Of a stretch of 64,000 nucleotides of DNA, positions 11,635 to 24,100 are shown one piece after another. This stretch comes from Dirofilaria immitis. Taxonomy: Eukaryota; Nematoda; Chromadorea; Rhabditida; Onchocercidae. Each line of letters starts with the position of its first letter. Positions within the stretch are counted from its first letter, which is position 1. The translations under genes and the position numbers were made by a program. The stretch spans positions 423,501 to 487,500 of the forward strand of contig JAKNDB010000070.1 in NCBI GenBank assembly GCA_024305405.1, written 5' to 3'. Below the pieces are notes generated by a model, which saw nothing but the letters and a program-made list of their open reading frames with translations, had not been told where the DNA came from and made no database searches.

Positions 11635-14538
11635 CTATTCGTCTAATCCATTAAAGTGATTTCTTCGGACAATGATCGTACTGAGGATATGATTTTCGAA
11701 TAAAAACTTTCGTAATTTGTTAACAAAAAAATGAACGACAACGAAACAAGCGAAATATTGAATCCATGCCCATTTTAAGAGTTCCAGAAGACCTGTTCGG
11801 TAGAATAGTTGTTGTTCAGGGATTCGTATTGATAAGCGTAGTATGAAATTATTGTCTCCAGCTTGTTTAGGCATCCATACAACAGACTTCCTCAAAAATG
11901 TTTCCTCAAAAACTATGTAAAAATAAAATTAAATTCATAAAAATAACTTATTTCATATAATTTCCATATTATTTATTATTTACAAAGAAAGTACAGTTTT
12001 TTTAATAAACTTCTCGAGATCTTATCAATCAGATTATAAACATAAAATTGAACTAAGAGTCATTGAGACATTTTCCATTTTTTCACATCGTATCGCATCT
12101 CTTACTATTTATTACGCCATCAGCTATATCACTATTCCTATTTCTTCAGTCACAACTAAAGCAAAGATAAAATCAACAGCAATTAATTTAATGTGACAAT
12201 AGCTAAGAAAAAGAGTGAATTCATGCAAAGACCTCATTATATTTCGTAAGACATGAAAAACACCTATTTTTGAAGTTTGTTTTTGGATTTCAAAAAAGAG
12301 TGATTCTTTTACATGTTGGACATTTTTGAATAATACTATGGTAATGATTTTTTATTGGTTTCTCATATTAAAATAATTAAAAGTCACCTTATTTTGTCAA
12401 GTTTGAACAATGATTATGATGTTAAACTGAAACAAAAGATCGAGATCAGGCAGTATTCAATACAGAATTAAATATATCAGAAGGCAAAGAAAGCCGATGG
12501 ACTTATAATGTAAAGGATAAGAATGTTTCTATTCAGAATGAAAAGAATAACAAGAAATAAACTAAGGTAATCAAAAAAGTACTAAATCGGGCAATCGCTA
12601 TATCTAACGAGTTCAGACCCAGCATATATCTAAACAAGACTCATTTTGACATCAATAAGCTTGCAAAATAACTTATAGAAATACAATAGTTAAATCACTA
12701 AAAAATAATACTAAATAAGGTGAGAAATCGGCAGTAAAATTATAAAAAAGTCTTTTGAAAAACACTCACCTTTTAAAATTGTTGTGAAATTCCTAAAAGA
12801 ATTACGTGAAATAATTTCGGAAGGATTGTATTGAGCTAAATTTAAACTGGATTCATCGATTAGAGCACCTCCATGGTCTGGATCTCGGCCACTACTCCAC
12901 AATGGAGTCAATTGATCCAGCCAAAGATCACCAGAAACTGTCAATGATGATGCCGCAGTCGCACGATCCAAATCATCAAGCACTGCAGTTTCCATCTGTA
13001 ATTTTGAAAATATTTTTTTCAGTTTTAGCCAAATTTATTGAAAAATTTTCAACCGGTTGTTTTGAGCTTTTTCAAATTCTAGAGGGAACGAACGCCTGTA
13101 CTAAATGGTATACGATAATTGCAATAGCAGAAAATATTTGTTTACATTTTTACTGGATGATTAAAAATACTGGCTGCAAAAAAACTTTTGCACACATTTT
13201 CATAAAATGAAATTTCTTCAGTCAAAAAGTTGAAATTTTTCATCCTTAAATGCTGAATGTATAAGGAATATACATACCGAAAACGCGATCTCAGATCAAG
13301 TTGATAATCAAACAAAAACATATAAAAATTCCGAAAATTTTGTCCTTTTCTTCAATAGGAAATGTGACATTTAATTCGATCTGAAAAAGATAAAATGAGA
13401 TAAAATGAGAATGATTCTAGAAATCACAAGAAATGCTCATTTTAATATGAGATTTCTCCGATTCGTATAAGAATTTATGCAAATAGAAAGAAATTCTTAT
13501 TAATAACTAATTTTATAGTTCTACAGATGTCAATTTGTTTCTGTAGAAAAATTTTTATTTCATATATAAATAATGCAAAATTCACCAGATCGGGTTTTTC
13601 ATCATCATTAAAATCACTTTCATATTCTTCCAGCACCGCTATTCGTATATGCGTTTCTTCAGCATAATTAAGCAATGGATACGAACTCCACACGTAGTAA
13701 TTATTTGGCGTTTCTCCTTTCAACAATACAATAAATCGTTGTTTGTAATAAACTGTTGCTTGTTCTCGATATTCGCCGAACTTCTTCCAGAAACCCTACG
13801 ATTTCATCACTAATTCAGACTCTTTTTCAGAAACTCTAAATATGTCAAGATTTTGGGTAAAGATTATAAATAAAAATTCTCGAAATGCTTAATAAGTGCT
13901 ATAATGGAATAAATATTTCTAATGCTGAATAAATAGTCTCCATAAACTTATCGTAAAACTTAAGTGACTGAAATCTTAAGCTATTAGAATGAAAATTAAC
14001 GGTCAAATATTAATCAGCCAATATTCCAGTATTAATATTTTGAATTGCTTATAAAACAAAAACTTACTTGCGTTGTAAATGCAATAAGCAATGTAAACAA
14101 TAATGTAAAAATATAAAGGGATATATTACAACAGTAAGCTGTTGAGCATTTTGAAGCTTTATACTTCCATGTATAAGGCTGAAAATTAATGACTTACTAC
14201 GAATTATAGCTTCTAAATCATATAGATTAATAAGTGCAAAATAAATTTCTCATAAAACAAAAATTCTATTAAAAATCTTCATTTATAATCTTAGTACTAT
14301 TTTATTCAAGCTGTTAGATTCACTATTTTAAACTTTAAAGTAATGAAACTTATTGAAGCAACTATGAAATGTAATCCTTGCACGATACTATTATTAAACA
14401 AATATACTACCAGTATCTGTAAAGAAATTTAGATACATTACATAATAATTAAAATGAAATCATGATAAAGTTTTTGCTTCTGAAAGACAATTTAAAGAAA
14501 ATAAAATTGACCTTTTCATAGAGGACTTTGTATTTCAT
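11635..14538 (-). CDS. tmem-231: Transmembrane protein 231, ciliary transition-zone component
   Basis: TMEM231 belongs to the MKS/B9 module that forms the membrane diffusion gate at the base of cilia; in nematodes it should act in ciliated sensory neurons. Exons: 14538-14512, 14178-14068, 13795-13586, 13380-13274, 12995-12770, 11912-11635, all phase-consistent except one missing T near 13324-13328. Total about 319 residues, close to the family's ~316. Visible features: N-terminal KVLYEK then PYTWKYKASKC, first membrane span (NISLYIFTLLFTLLIAF), the conserved FWKKFGEYREQATVYYKQRF and VWSSYPLLNY segments, and GLLELLKWAWIQYFACFVVV as the second span near the C-terminus. The ATG lies directly after the TAA of an upstream small ORF in the same exon and same frame, so translation needs reinitiation, stop readthrough or a dicistronic mRNA. 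The first exon's donor (AAG/GTCAAT) is weak, but phase and similarity fit. Confidence 0.9.
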
Positions 14539-16463
14539 TTATCCGGCAGAATTTGAAATGTATTTTTCGATGTAACGCTTTGAAACGTAAACGCTAGCAA
14601 TAAAAACACAAATCCAAGATATCGAAGCAATACTAAATAAAAGGAAATGAAGGATGCGTAAAGTCTGCTTTTTGCTGTAAACCATTAATTTGCTTAAATC
14701 TGAAAAAAAAGAAAAAATATAATTCAACAATTAGCAAAACTTGCCTTCCTTTCTTTATGATCAAAATATGCAATCAGATAAAATAAATCTAAAAATTTGA
14801 GCATTTTCAAGCAATTAAAAAGCAATCGATATTTTCTTACAATTTCATCTGAAAAACTTATACAAACTTTTTAGTTTAGCTTATTGTCAACAAAATTTAA
14901 ACATAAAATAAAAATAAATAACACTATCAAATTTAACATTAAGCAACATCAAATACCGTTTAATCTTCTAGCGACAAATATGATAAATGCTTATTTAAAA
15001 TGCGTTGTTGCTATGGTTACAAATTCTCCATCAATATAATGTTGTAATATTTTTCAAAGATTTCAAAAAATCAATCATAATTTCATATTCGAAAATAACA
15101 TACTTTTGTGTGAATATATATACATATATCGGTTTCATTTCCAATTTCATCAGTAAAGCGATCGAAAATGCCGAAAAATTTTGATCCTGATAGGTTATTT
15201 TGAATAAATATACTAAAACTAGAGTTCATATCCAAAGCACGAAGAGATATCTATGAATAATTTCAGAATATAAATAATTTAGACCAAATACTACTAAAAA
15301 GAAAACATCTTCGTGACAAATTTTGTTTTTCTAATCGAATACTGAATTAAAGCAATTAAAAAAAAATGATTCAAAAATCACATAAAATAGAAAATGATTC
15401 AACTGAAATGTTTTGCTGACAATAATAATTTATTTTCCTAACACAGCTATAAACATAATGATAACGTAAAGCAATAATTGAACATAATAATAAATCAGAG
15501 AAACATTAAAATTTACATTGATCAAATAAAACTCACAATAATAAAATTAAATTGATATTAAAAACAATAACATACAAGATAAATAAAATTCCTTGCTATT
15601 GTTACTAAGGTTATTGATATTAATAATCTCGAGATAATCAATAAATCCCATACTAATTCCATAATGTTATTATTTTCAGAAAGAGAAATTTTCATCAACG
15701 AAGAAAATTATTCTTCATCTCGGTCCAAGTTTGTGCTATAGTGGATAAATAATATTCTCAATTATAAAGTAATCTCATGTGAAATGAATTATCTAAAATT
15801 ATTGTTTGATCCAAACAAATCTGTAAGTCTCAAAAATCACATCCAATATAGCTAAGCTCAACAACTTAACTCTTCGTTAATTTGAAAGCTGACAGTTTAC
15901 GTTTCCGGAAGGCTTTTTAAAATCAAAAGATTTTCACAATAAAACTTAGGTTGATACTAAACTGATCCAGAATTGAAATCCTGAAAAATATGGACTAAAG
16001 ATAAGACGTGCGATACATTGATCTACTAAAACAAAGGTATAAAATGATAAGTTAAAAGAAAAATTAGCATAAATAAATCCATTATATAATCCAGAAAGAA
16101 TTCGATTATAAATCCAGAAAGAAGCACAAATAAATCTAGAAAGAATTCGTCTAATCCATAACAAACAATAGAGAGATATCATAAGTTGTTAACATGATTA
16201 AACAAATAGCAAGTTGATAATAATTATAATTTCAGAACAATTTATTACTCACTATGAATTTGATTAAAAACATCTAGCATTGAAGGTCGTTTAGACGGGT
16301 TCACTTCTTTCACTGTTTCTTGGTTATCAGAAACATTCAGGATAATCGATGGATGCGTTCGAGATACCGATAGACTATGCATTCCTGAATGACTCACATC
16401 GGAATGAATTGAATCCGCATGAATCCTGCTCACCAATTCTTCTCTTAAATTTATATCTTCCAT
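14539..16463 (-). CDS. Unrecognised small single-pass membrane protein upstream of tmem-231
   Basis: I do not recognise a family. The core model joins exon 16463-16253 (start MEDINLREEL; Ser/His-rich, hydrophilic, donor A/GTGAGT) to exon 14699-14539 (acceptor TTTTTTTTCAG). Phase is exact and no repair is needed. The product is about 123 residues with one membrane span near the C-terminus (ILHFLLFSIASISWICVFIA) followed by a short basic tail ending SNSAG. An alternative first exon at 17539-17496 (MTKRARYGLQHRYA) joins in phase to 16443 and gives 131 residues. A third reading starts in the last exon alone (MVYSKKQTLRIL, 48 residues) if 14700 is an SL acceptor. The stop TAA (14541-14539) is followed at once by the tmem-231 ATG, so the two share an exon and probably a transcript. 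Function unknown. Confidence 0.5.
16083..16152 (+). repeat. Short imperfect direct repeats
   Basis: Three copies of a unit close to AATCCAGAAAGAATTCG occur within about 70 bases of the long intron of the small membrane-protein gene. Probably local duplication; no function seen. Confidence 0.5.
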
Positions 16464-16856
16464 TTCAACAACAAAAAAAAAAAGAATTCTCAAAAAGTGA
16501 AACAATGAAAGGAAAAAAAAGGAAAACAGAAAAGCAAATTTAGGATTTAATTTAAGAAGATCAAAGAGAGAATATTATATTTCTAGCATGGAAGCATTAT
16601 ATCTCTGTTCAACTTTAGAAATACTTGTTAATCAATGAAACTTTTCCACCATCTATATTTTGAATTGTAAGAAAATATTTTTAAATGTTAGCCAAAGAAT
16701 ATTCAAAATAATTTTTTATTTTTCAATAAAAATTCCCATAATATAGAATTTGTAAAATGTGAAAATTTCATCAAAATCCATCTATTCTAGACGATAAGAT
16801 CTCAAATCAACGACTATCAAAAATTTCATCCCAACATTCTCATCTGTTTGAAATTC

Positions 16857-16876
16857 ATATATATATATATATATAC
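16857..16876 (+). repeat. TA dinucleotide microsatellite
   Basis: About ten alternating TA units in the region between the small membrane-protein gene exons. Confidence 0.7.
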
Positions 16877-17183
16877 ATAGTATTACATAAATATTAAAAG
16901 TATAATTTGAATTATTTTATGTAAGAAAAAAATGCATACGCATAACAGTTCAAGAGCAAATAGTCATGCACAAATAACATGCCTGGATAATTAAAAAAAA
17001 TATATATATAATCTTACTGTTTACTTTTGCTTCGTTAAATTTAAATTATTATTGATTAATAGATCCAGCACTGGATAATGAAACTACTAAAATCAAATAA
17101 CAGATTTAAATGTGAATTTTTTCGTCTTTGATTCCAATTATATTACTTACTATTCACAGCAATAACATCAAGAAAAAACTTAC

Positions 17184-17520
17184 CTTTCTAATAAAATTTA
17201 AAATTATTAGAAACAAAAAAGCATGCTTTTTTGTTCTCTATAAATAGAAGTATAATAAAATCGAGAAAAAAGAGATTAAAAAAAATAAACGAAAGTTATG
17301 GACAACAAGGATTTAAATATTAAGTTACATGCTCTAGCAAAAGTAACCTGAAATCTAATTGATTCCAACAATCCCATCCAAATTTCATTCTTTTTAAAGC
17401 TCAAATTTTTATTTTAAATGTTATAAACATTAGAGTCATGCCAAATGTAATCAAATAAAAAACCAAATACAGCCAGCTAACATCACACACGATACCTTGC
17501 ATATCGGTGTTGAAGGCCAT
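17184..17520 (-). other. Alternative hydrophobic reading frame with clean splice sites
   Basis: In another frame of the 17.5 kb exon, ATG at 17520 opens MAFNTDMQGIVCDVSWLYLV, then a membrane-like segment. After one assumed missing A near 17405 it continues KNEIWMGLLESIRFQ to a GT donor at 17348. An 18-codon piece (17237-17184) with a TTTATAG acceptor and GTAAGT donor follows in phase (RTKKHAFLFLIILNFIRK). It may be an alternative 5' part of the same locus or chance. Needs transcripts. Confidence 0.25.
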
Positions 17521-17539
17521 ATCGTGCTCGTTTCGTCAT

Positions 17540-17703
17540 TATATTCACATTTTCACTTCTGATATTTAATTTTTGTTAAGCAAATAAACAGAAAGTTATA
17601 AAAATTTTCTGAAATATTTCATTAACTTACGTTTATCAAATAGTTTTTTTATTTTTCAGAAAATTCAATCTCTGAAAAATTTCTTTATCATATCTCAGAA
17701 ATA
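17540..17703. promoter_or_regulatory. Putative divergent promoter
   Basis: The 164 bases separate the candidate ATG at 17539 (-) from ATG 17704 (+). Each side has its own acceptor-like site (ATATCAG on minus near 17560, ATCTCAG on plus just before 17704). If both small genes are real, this interval must drive both. Confidence 0.3.
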
Positions 17704-17984
17704 ATGCAAGCGTTGCGTATTAAAAATTTACAGGATGTTAGTAAGGAAATGTTGAGAAATCCCAAAAATTGCTCATACATCTTTTCAGTATGCCGAAAGT
17801 TTGGAGAGAAAAGTAAGTAATGCATGATAGTCCTCCAGAAAAAAAACTTTTAAGCTACTGTTAACCTCATCTCACATCTCGCTGTAGGCCAAGGATTTTT
17901 TCAACTGAAAATGGAAAGGAAAACGACATTAATAAAAAACAAATAAAAAAGAAATACTCTGAAAATTCTCTAAGTAACATTTAA
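17704..17984 (+). CDS. Unrecognised small plus-strand gene, two exons
   Basis: No family recognised. Exon 1 is 17704-17812 (MQALRIKNLQDVSKEMLRNP, then KNCSYIFSVCRKFGEK) and ends at a GTAAGT donor. A 75-base intron ends TGTAG, and exon 2 starts at 17888 in phase. As written it stops at 17944-17946 after 55 residues. If the T6 run at 17896-17901 lacks one T, it reads a more natural hydrophilic tail (STENGKENDINKKQIKKKYS) to TAA 17982-17984, about 68 residues. A likely SL acceptor (TATCTCAG) sits five bases before the ATG. It converges on the KIDINS220 3' end. Support is codon-like composition plus splice signals only. Confidence 0.4.
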
Positions 17985-18170
17985 GCTACATATGAAATTA
18001 TAATATTTGAGAAGTCCACTAAGATAAACAAGTATCAAAGATTTCTGCAGAACTTGGTTCATATCCATGTGCCATTTATCATCGGTTGCTTTGTTTCTTA
18101 AGCTTTAAAAGAGCTTTATATCTGATTGTTTCACTAAATTTTAAAGTAGATGTAAGGAATACAAAAAAAT

Positions 18171-21100
18171 TCACCGGGTCTGCAAAGCAGATTCAGAATC
18201 CAACAAATTCTCGAGTGATCCACACACACTTTCAGTGCTATCTCGTTCCGATGCAACTCCATCATCGAAGCGAACAGATGGTGCAGAAGAAGCAGGCATT
18301 ACGTCATCTACCTCCGCAACATCCATTCCAGAGAAACTTTCCAGTATCCATTGATGATCACCTTCCACTTCTGTCTAAACATGAAAAATTAAAATGATTG
18401 TTGGAAAAATTGATTATCCATTGATTGAAAATTTTACAATAATAATAACAGCAATAGGAAAGTTAGATTAACCCCTATTCTAGCTCTATTATCAATTACA
18501 TCGCTTAGAGTTGCTAGCATAAATATAAATATGTAAATTTTGCATTGGAACCAAATAATGATTTAGCAGAATCCAAGACTTTCGCATCAACATCGACCGT
18601 TTGAAACAATTTAGAAAAACAACAACCTGTACAGTAAGTCGACGTTTTTGTTCATGCATTGAACTAGGAGAAGCTGATATTGGCAAAACTGGAGTAGTTG
18701 ACATCAAGGAAGGAGTTTCAATAGCATCCGGAACCATCATTGGTTTAAAAGTTCGAAGAGTCTCAATTAACAACCTCAACAATGTCCAATCACCCAAATT
18801 TAACTGCAAATTAAAAAGTCGATTATCAAGTTTGTAAAATGATATGTTTAAAACTATCAAGTATATATATACATATTGTAGTTGGTCGTCATTGTTCCTT
18901 ATTAATTGCAGAGAACTTTAAGGCAAAAAAAGGAATTCAAGATATGGAATGATTTTAAAAGAAATATTTGATAGTCTTAAATCAATCATACATAAAAATG
19001 ATATATGAAAAGTTGATAAACGAACCAATTTGAAAATTCATGAATTTTTAAATATTTTTGACAGTTGCGCTAATGATGTAATAATAATAAGTATATTAAT
19101 TTTAAATATGGGATCGATAATCTATGAATGCAAACTGTCATTTGCCAATTTCTGATAGGAAGAATTCATTTGTTTGTATATCAAATAGGCCATCTGAGTC
19201 CTTTTTTAATCACATTTTTGAGGCATAATTCTTTGTTTTTGGTAATTTAAAATTCTTTTTACTTTCAATATGTTTGATAAATATAAAAATTATAAGTAAT
19301 ATTATAATTGAAAAAGTCCACAATATTCACTTATATGCATGAAAATATATTGATGTAATATGACAGAAAAATTAGTAGAAATAATAATATGGCTCACTTA
19401 GGATTGCATACTGCAACTGTGAGTACAATATACAATAAATGATTTTCAAGCTTCAAGCTTAGATCTAATTAGTTTGACAGGGTCCTAATAGAATCATTTT
19501 AAAAATTTCAGATTTTCAATTTGATGTAGAAAATAGCAAAAAAACCTTTTTTAAGCCGATTCACAAAACTTAAATAAAGAAAACCTTAAGAGTTTCTTGA
19601 ACATCCGGTAAATTACACGTTGATAAAACAAGACCAGTAAGATTGGATGAACTCATTTTTTCAGCAATAACGCTTATTCGTTCACTTGGAATATCTAACT
19701 TTTAACCAACTCAAGTACCTCCGATAACTTCATTTCAACAAGTGGCACTTCAATCCCTCTCCAAGTATTCTTATCCTGAAATTTGGGGTATGGTATAAAA
19801 ATAAGAAAAGCTGATAGAAAGTTAAATATAGCTAAAATAAAAAAGTTATCAAGGTAGCAATCATTGAAGTAATTTTCATAAAAAAAGGCTTGTCAAATTC
19901 GCTGCCCTAAAATCCGTATTTAATCAGAATTTTTAAAGTGGAATTTCAAAATCCAGTTTTAAATTAAATGATAGTGCTGGCTTTTGATAACAAACAAAAT
20001 TAAGTTATAAATGGAAAAGTTTACTTTAAAAAGATGCCAAGCAGGACCGGAGATCATCAAATTAGGCATCATGGATGGTCGATTAATAAGTGATTTAATT
20101 GGTTGTGTGGTGCCAATACGACATTCTAAAAAGTGAATATTTATATTTTTACTGATATTCGAAAAACCAAATCATTTTTATATTTAAAACTTCTTAAAAA
20201 AGGAAACAATTAAAAACTTTTCAGAATAAAATTCTTGCAAAAACAATCATACCTCTGATGAGCTTTCTAAGATAAGGATCTAAATTAGATGTACATGGGA
20301 CGAAACGACGAACATGACCAACAGTTAACTGCTCCGGACCGATCATAGATGCTTGTTCCAGAAAAGACTCGAAATTATCTGGATTTCGATCCAGATCTAT
20401 TAATGGGTCCTTCTTCGGAATTTGTTGCTTCAGATGATTATAAAGCTGGAAATGGTTGTCGATTATGTAAAATAAAAGTCAGAAAACTAATAAGCAGGTG
20501 AAAAAAAAACCTCTGCAAGCGGATATGAATCTTGTGGAATATCCAATGCATGATCAATAAGCCAACACATTCTGGATGGCCACTGCTCAATTAGGCTAAC
20601 CCAATATCCAAGTGAAACCCATGAAAATTCAATTTCAAATGCACGCATCAATCTGAAAAGAGATAAAATTGCGAATAAAAGAATCGGAACTTAAGAAACC
20701 AACAGTGAATAAATGAAAAACCAAAAGTGGTTTGCAAGTAAATGGCAGGTGTATACCATCTTTCAAATTGGGATTAATTTTCACTAACCGTCCTGTTAAT
20801 GTAAGAGCGTTGACAATGCGCTTCATCGACCGTGGATTCATATTAGAGAAATAGTCATCCGCTATTAATGAATGGCTTAACCCACGAGTTCCTACAACTG
20901 TCATTTTCTTTGTTGATTTCCCTCAAATCCTTCGCGCAGAGATATATAAGACCCTGAAAATTCTTATGTAGTGATCTTGAAACTTCGAAATCTATCAAAC
21001 TTTATCGTCTTTTATAATAAAAGAAGTTCCCAAAATACTATTTCTATACGCTACTATGAGCTTTTCAGCAACTTGAGATACAAATTTGATATTTTTAGTG

Positions 21101-24100
21101 ATGCTAAATCTTAAACTGTAAAAATACTAACCATGAAAAGTATCTTGTCGCTTGAATCTTTCTTTCCACTCAGCTAAACTTTCTCTTTGTTACGCAAATT
21201 TGTTTGGAGTTGTCGAATGGCCGAATTATGCAGATAAAATGGCATATTAATAATATTCTGGAAACAATTAACAATGTTTGAATTTTTCTAAAGATTTTCA
21301 AAATATTTCATTTTATTTTTCAAAATTCGTTAAAAAATTTCTCTCAATTTCAAAATTACTTTCACCTTCATTTTTATTCGCGCTTAGACTTCCAAAATTA
21401 TTACCATCGCTCCATTTAAAACTTGACATATATCAGCATATTTTTTTGACTTTTTTCAAATATATTTCTGTCATCCGCATAAGACAATTAAATAAAAATT
21501 TAAACTGCTTTTATAAATTTTCAAATTCTCGGAAACATTCATTGCTTTTTGAAACTATCTCGAATATTACTAAAAATTTCCAAATTATTTCAAACTCTAT
21601 TCATTAAAGTAACAGCAACCTTGAGGTAATCATGTCCAGTAAGCTCAGTTCCTGCAAGTGCAGAATGCATGCTGTGATTTACGGCCGAAATAATAATATG
21701 CGGATCAACAGCAATAGTTACTACAAATGGTCGATCAGCATGGGTACAGAATAACAATTCTAACGCATCTAAAGTTTGTACCATACGTTCCTAAAACAAT
21801 ATCTCTTATAAAAATGAATTAATTTGATTCTACCTTTTTTTTTTAACTGACGACAGCATAACTTGATTCTACTCTTTTAACTGGCGACGGTTCCATTTAA
21901 TGTCTAGTATTAATAAGAAATCAAAGCAAGGAAAAATTTTCGAATATAAAGTGGCAGCACTACAATTTGAAATGCATTTATCACAATCAAATCAACCACA
22001 CCATGTTTCTATAAAACAATAACTGATAATCCTAATAATTATATTGAAGCAAGATTCCAGCAAATTAAAATTAATATAATGAAACTAAATCCCTGAATCG
22101 ATTTTAAAGAATATTTCATCCCGTATATACTGATATCATATGAACTATAAAAGTTACCTGCTCACAATTATCAAGACCATCAACTACAACAATTAATCGA
22201 GTTTGGCTGTTTGTGAAGAAGTCAAGTGAGCGAATCATGTTGGCCAAAAGGTCGACCTAAGAAATTTCCCAAAAATTATTTTTTGAATAGTACGAAAATG
22301 CTCGCTCTTATAATACATCTATTTCATTGAAAACATGCATCTTAAAGTCATTAAAAACTAAGTATGAAATATAATGAAATTATTGAAGAATAAACTAAAG
22401 AGAATAAAAAAGAAAGGACAAAAATAGTGAAAGTAAATAGAAGAAAGATCAATTTATTTTGAAATTGGCTTTAATTTATTGTGAAATCATTGGAAAACTC
22501 TTTAGATAAAAGGAAAGTAAGAAAAAAACCTCACTTCATGCTGCAATTTTTGCATAAATCCTTCAAAACGCAATTTGCTGATTCTCTGTGCCGCATTATT
22601 TATGCGTTTTTTGGCATATTAATAAATCCATAAACAAAAAGAAGATAAAGTGGATATAAAGCAAGCACTGCCACAATAAGAAAAAATGGTATGGATCCAA
22701 ACATATAACTATAAATTATATTTAAATGAAATTTTGTTTCCAACTTATATCTCTCAAACAAAGTAATTAATTTACGTACACTAAAAAATTTTTAAAATTT
22801 ACACCATGTAAGAAAAATTACCGAATGATAATTAATATAATTTTAGATTAAAATATAATAATAAGTCACCAATGTTGTCAAATTTTTTCTAAACCATTTT
22901 TTAAATAAAAGAATTATCCATTTGAAGAAAAGGAAACAGTAAATTTTCATAGATTTCATTTTTGAAAATACCATGCACAGTTGTATGCAACGAAACTAAA
23001 TTATTGCTGCTAGAAACTTGTATGTTTCATTTTGAAACACAAAAATTTATCTAAATAATATGAAATAATGTTGAACCTCGACTGAAGATTCATTCCATTG
23101 TAAAGCCATAATGCAAGCAAAATTAAAGCTGTATTGATTGAGAAAATGAACAATGATACTACCACAGTAACTGGTACACCACATACTCGTCGTGTTTTTG
23201 GTTTGTTGCTATGCGCTAAAATGATAACATTTTTTTGATATGTAAATATGTATTAAACTATCAATAGATGGTAAAAAAATAGCTTCAGTCTACGACATAT
23301 ACAACGGTACAAATTCTTTGCATCAAATATTTGGAAAGTTCTAGCAATCCTAGTGATTAATTATTCAAAACGCTATACTGTCTCATGAATTCATAATAAT
23401 TAAGTTATTTATAATTTTCCTTTTAGAAATGAGAAATGATAAATTTTACGAAAAACTACTATCGAAATATTATTAAAAATTCTGAATTTTAATAACTTGC
23501 CTAAAAGATAAAATACTTACAATAAGTATGAACCCTTTAAAAAATAGAAAGCCACAAAGATTAAAAAACAGAGAAAATGAAACTTACAAAATGCGACTCT
23601 CAAAGCGCAAAACAAGCGCACCGGAAGTGAACCAAAATGATTTTCCGCAGCTTCAAATAATGTAACAACGATTTTAGCTAACGCTTGTTCACCACCAATT
23701 GACGATAGACGATGATAATCGGCAAACAAGAAGCTGAAATCGAATAGAAATTCTTCAAATAATAAAATTTTTCTATTTAAAAGTTTTATTCGCAGATGTT
23801 AATTAAAATTATAGCAAAAAAGTTAAAAAGAACAGAAACATTGCTAATATGTTATGCAAAAATAGAATGAACTTTTTCAGAAAAAGCATTTAGTAAATAA
23901 AAATATCAATAATTAATGAAAAGTTGAGAAGAATCGGCACGTTCCAAATTATAAATATTATATAACAACAATGCAAAGAACTTTTGACGGCATATGAATT
24001 TTTCGCCTATCAAATAAGTCTAACTACCAAAATATTTCTCATTGAACTTGAATCTGAATAATTAAGCATTCTATCAATATTTGAACATTTCAAATGTTAT

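Noticed and set aside
16253..16273. Seven-codon MFLIKFI frame as first exon of tmem-231
   Set aside because: It fits in phase with 14178, but the 14538 start (KVLYEK) matches TMEM231 better and gives normal length.
18601..18837. Plus-strand 78-codon ORF
   Set aside because: It is the complement of the KIDINS220 exon carrying the SAM-like segment.
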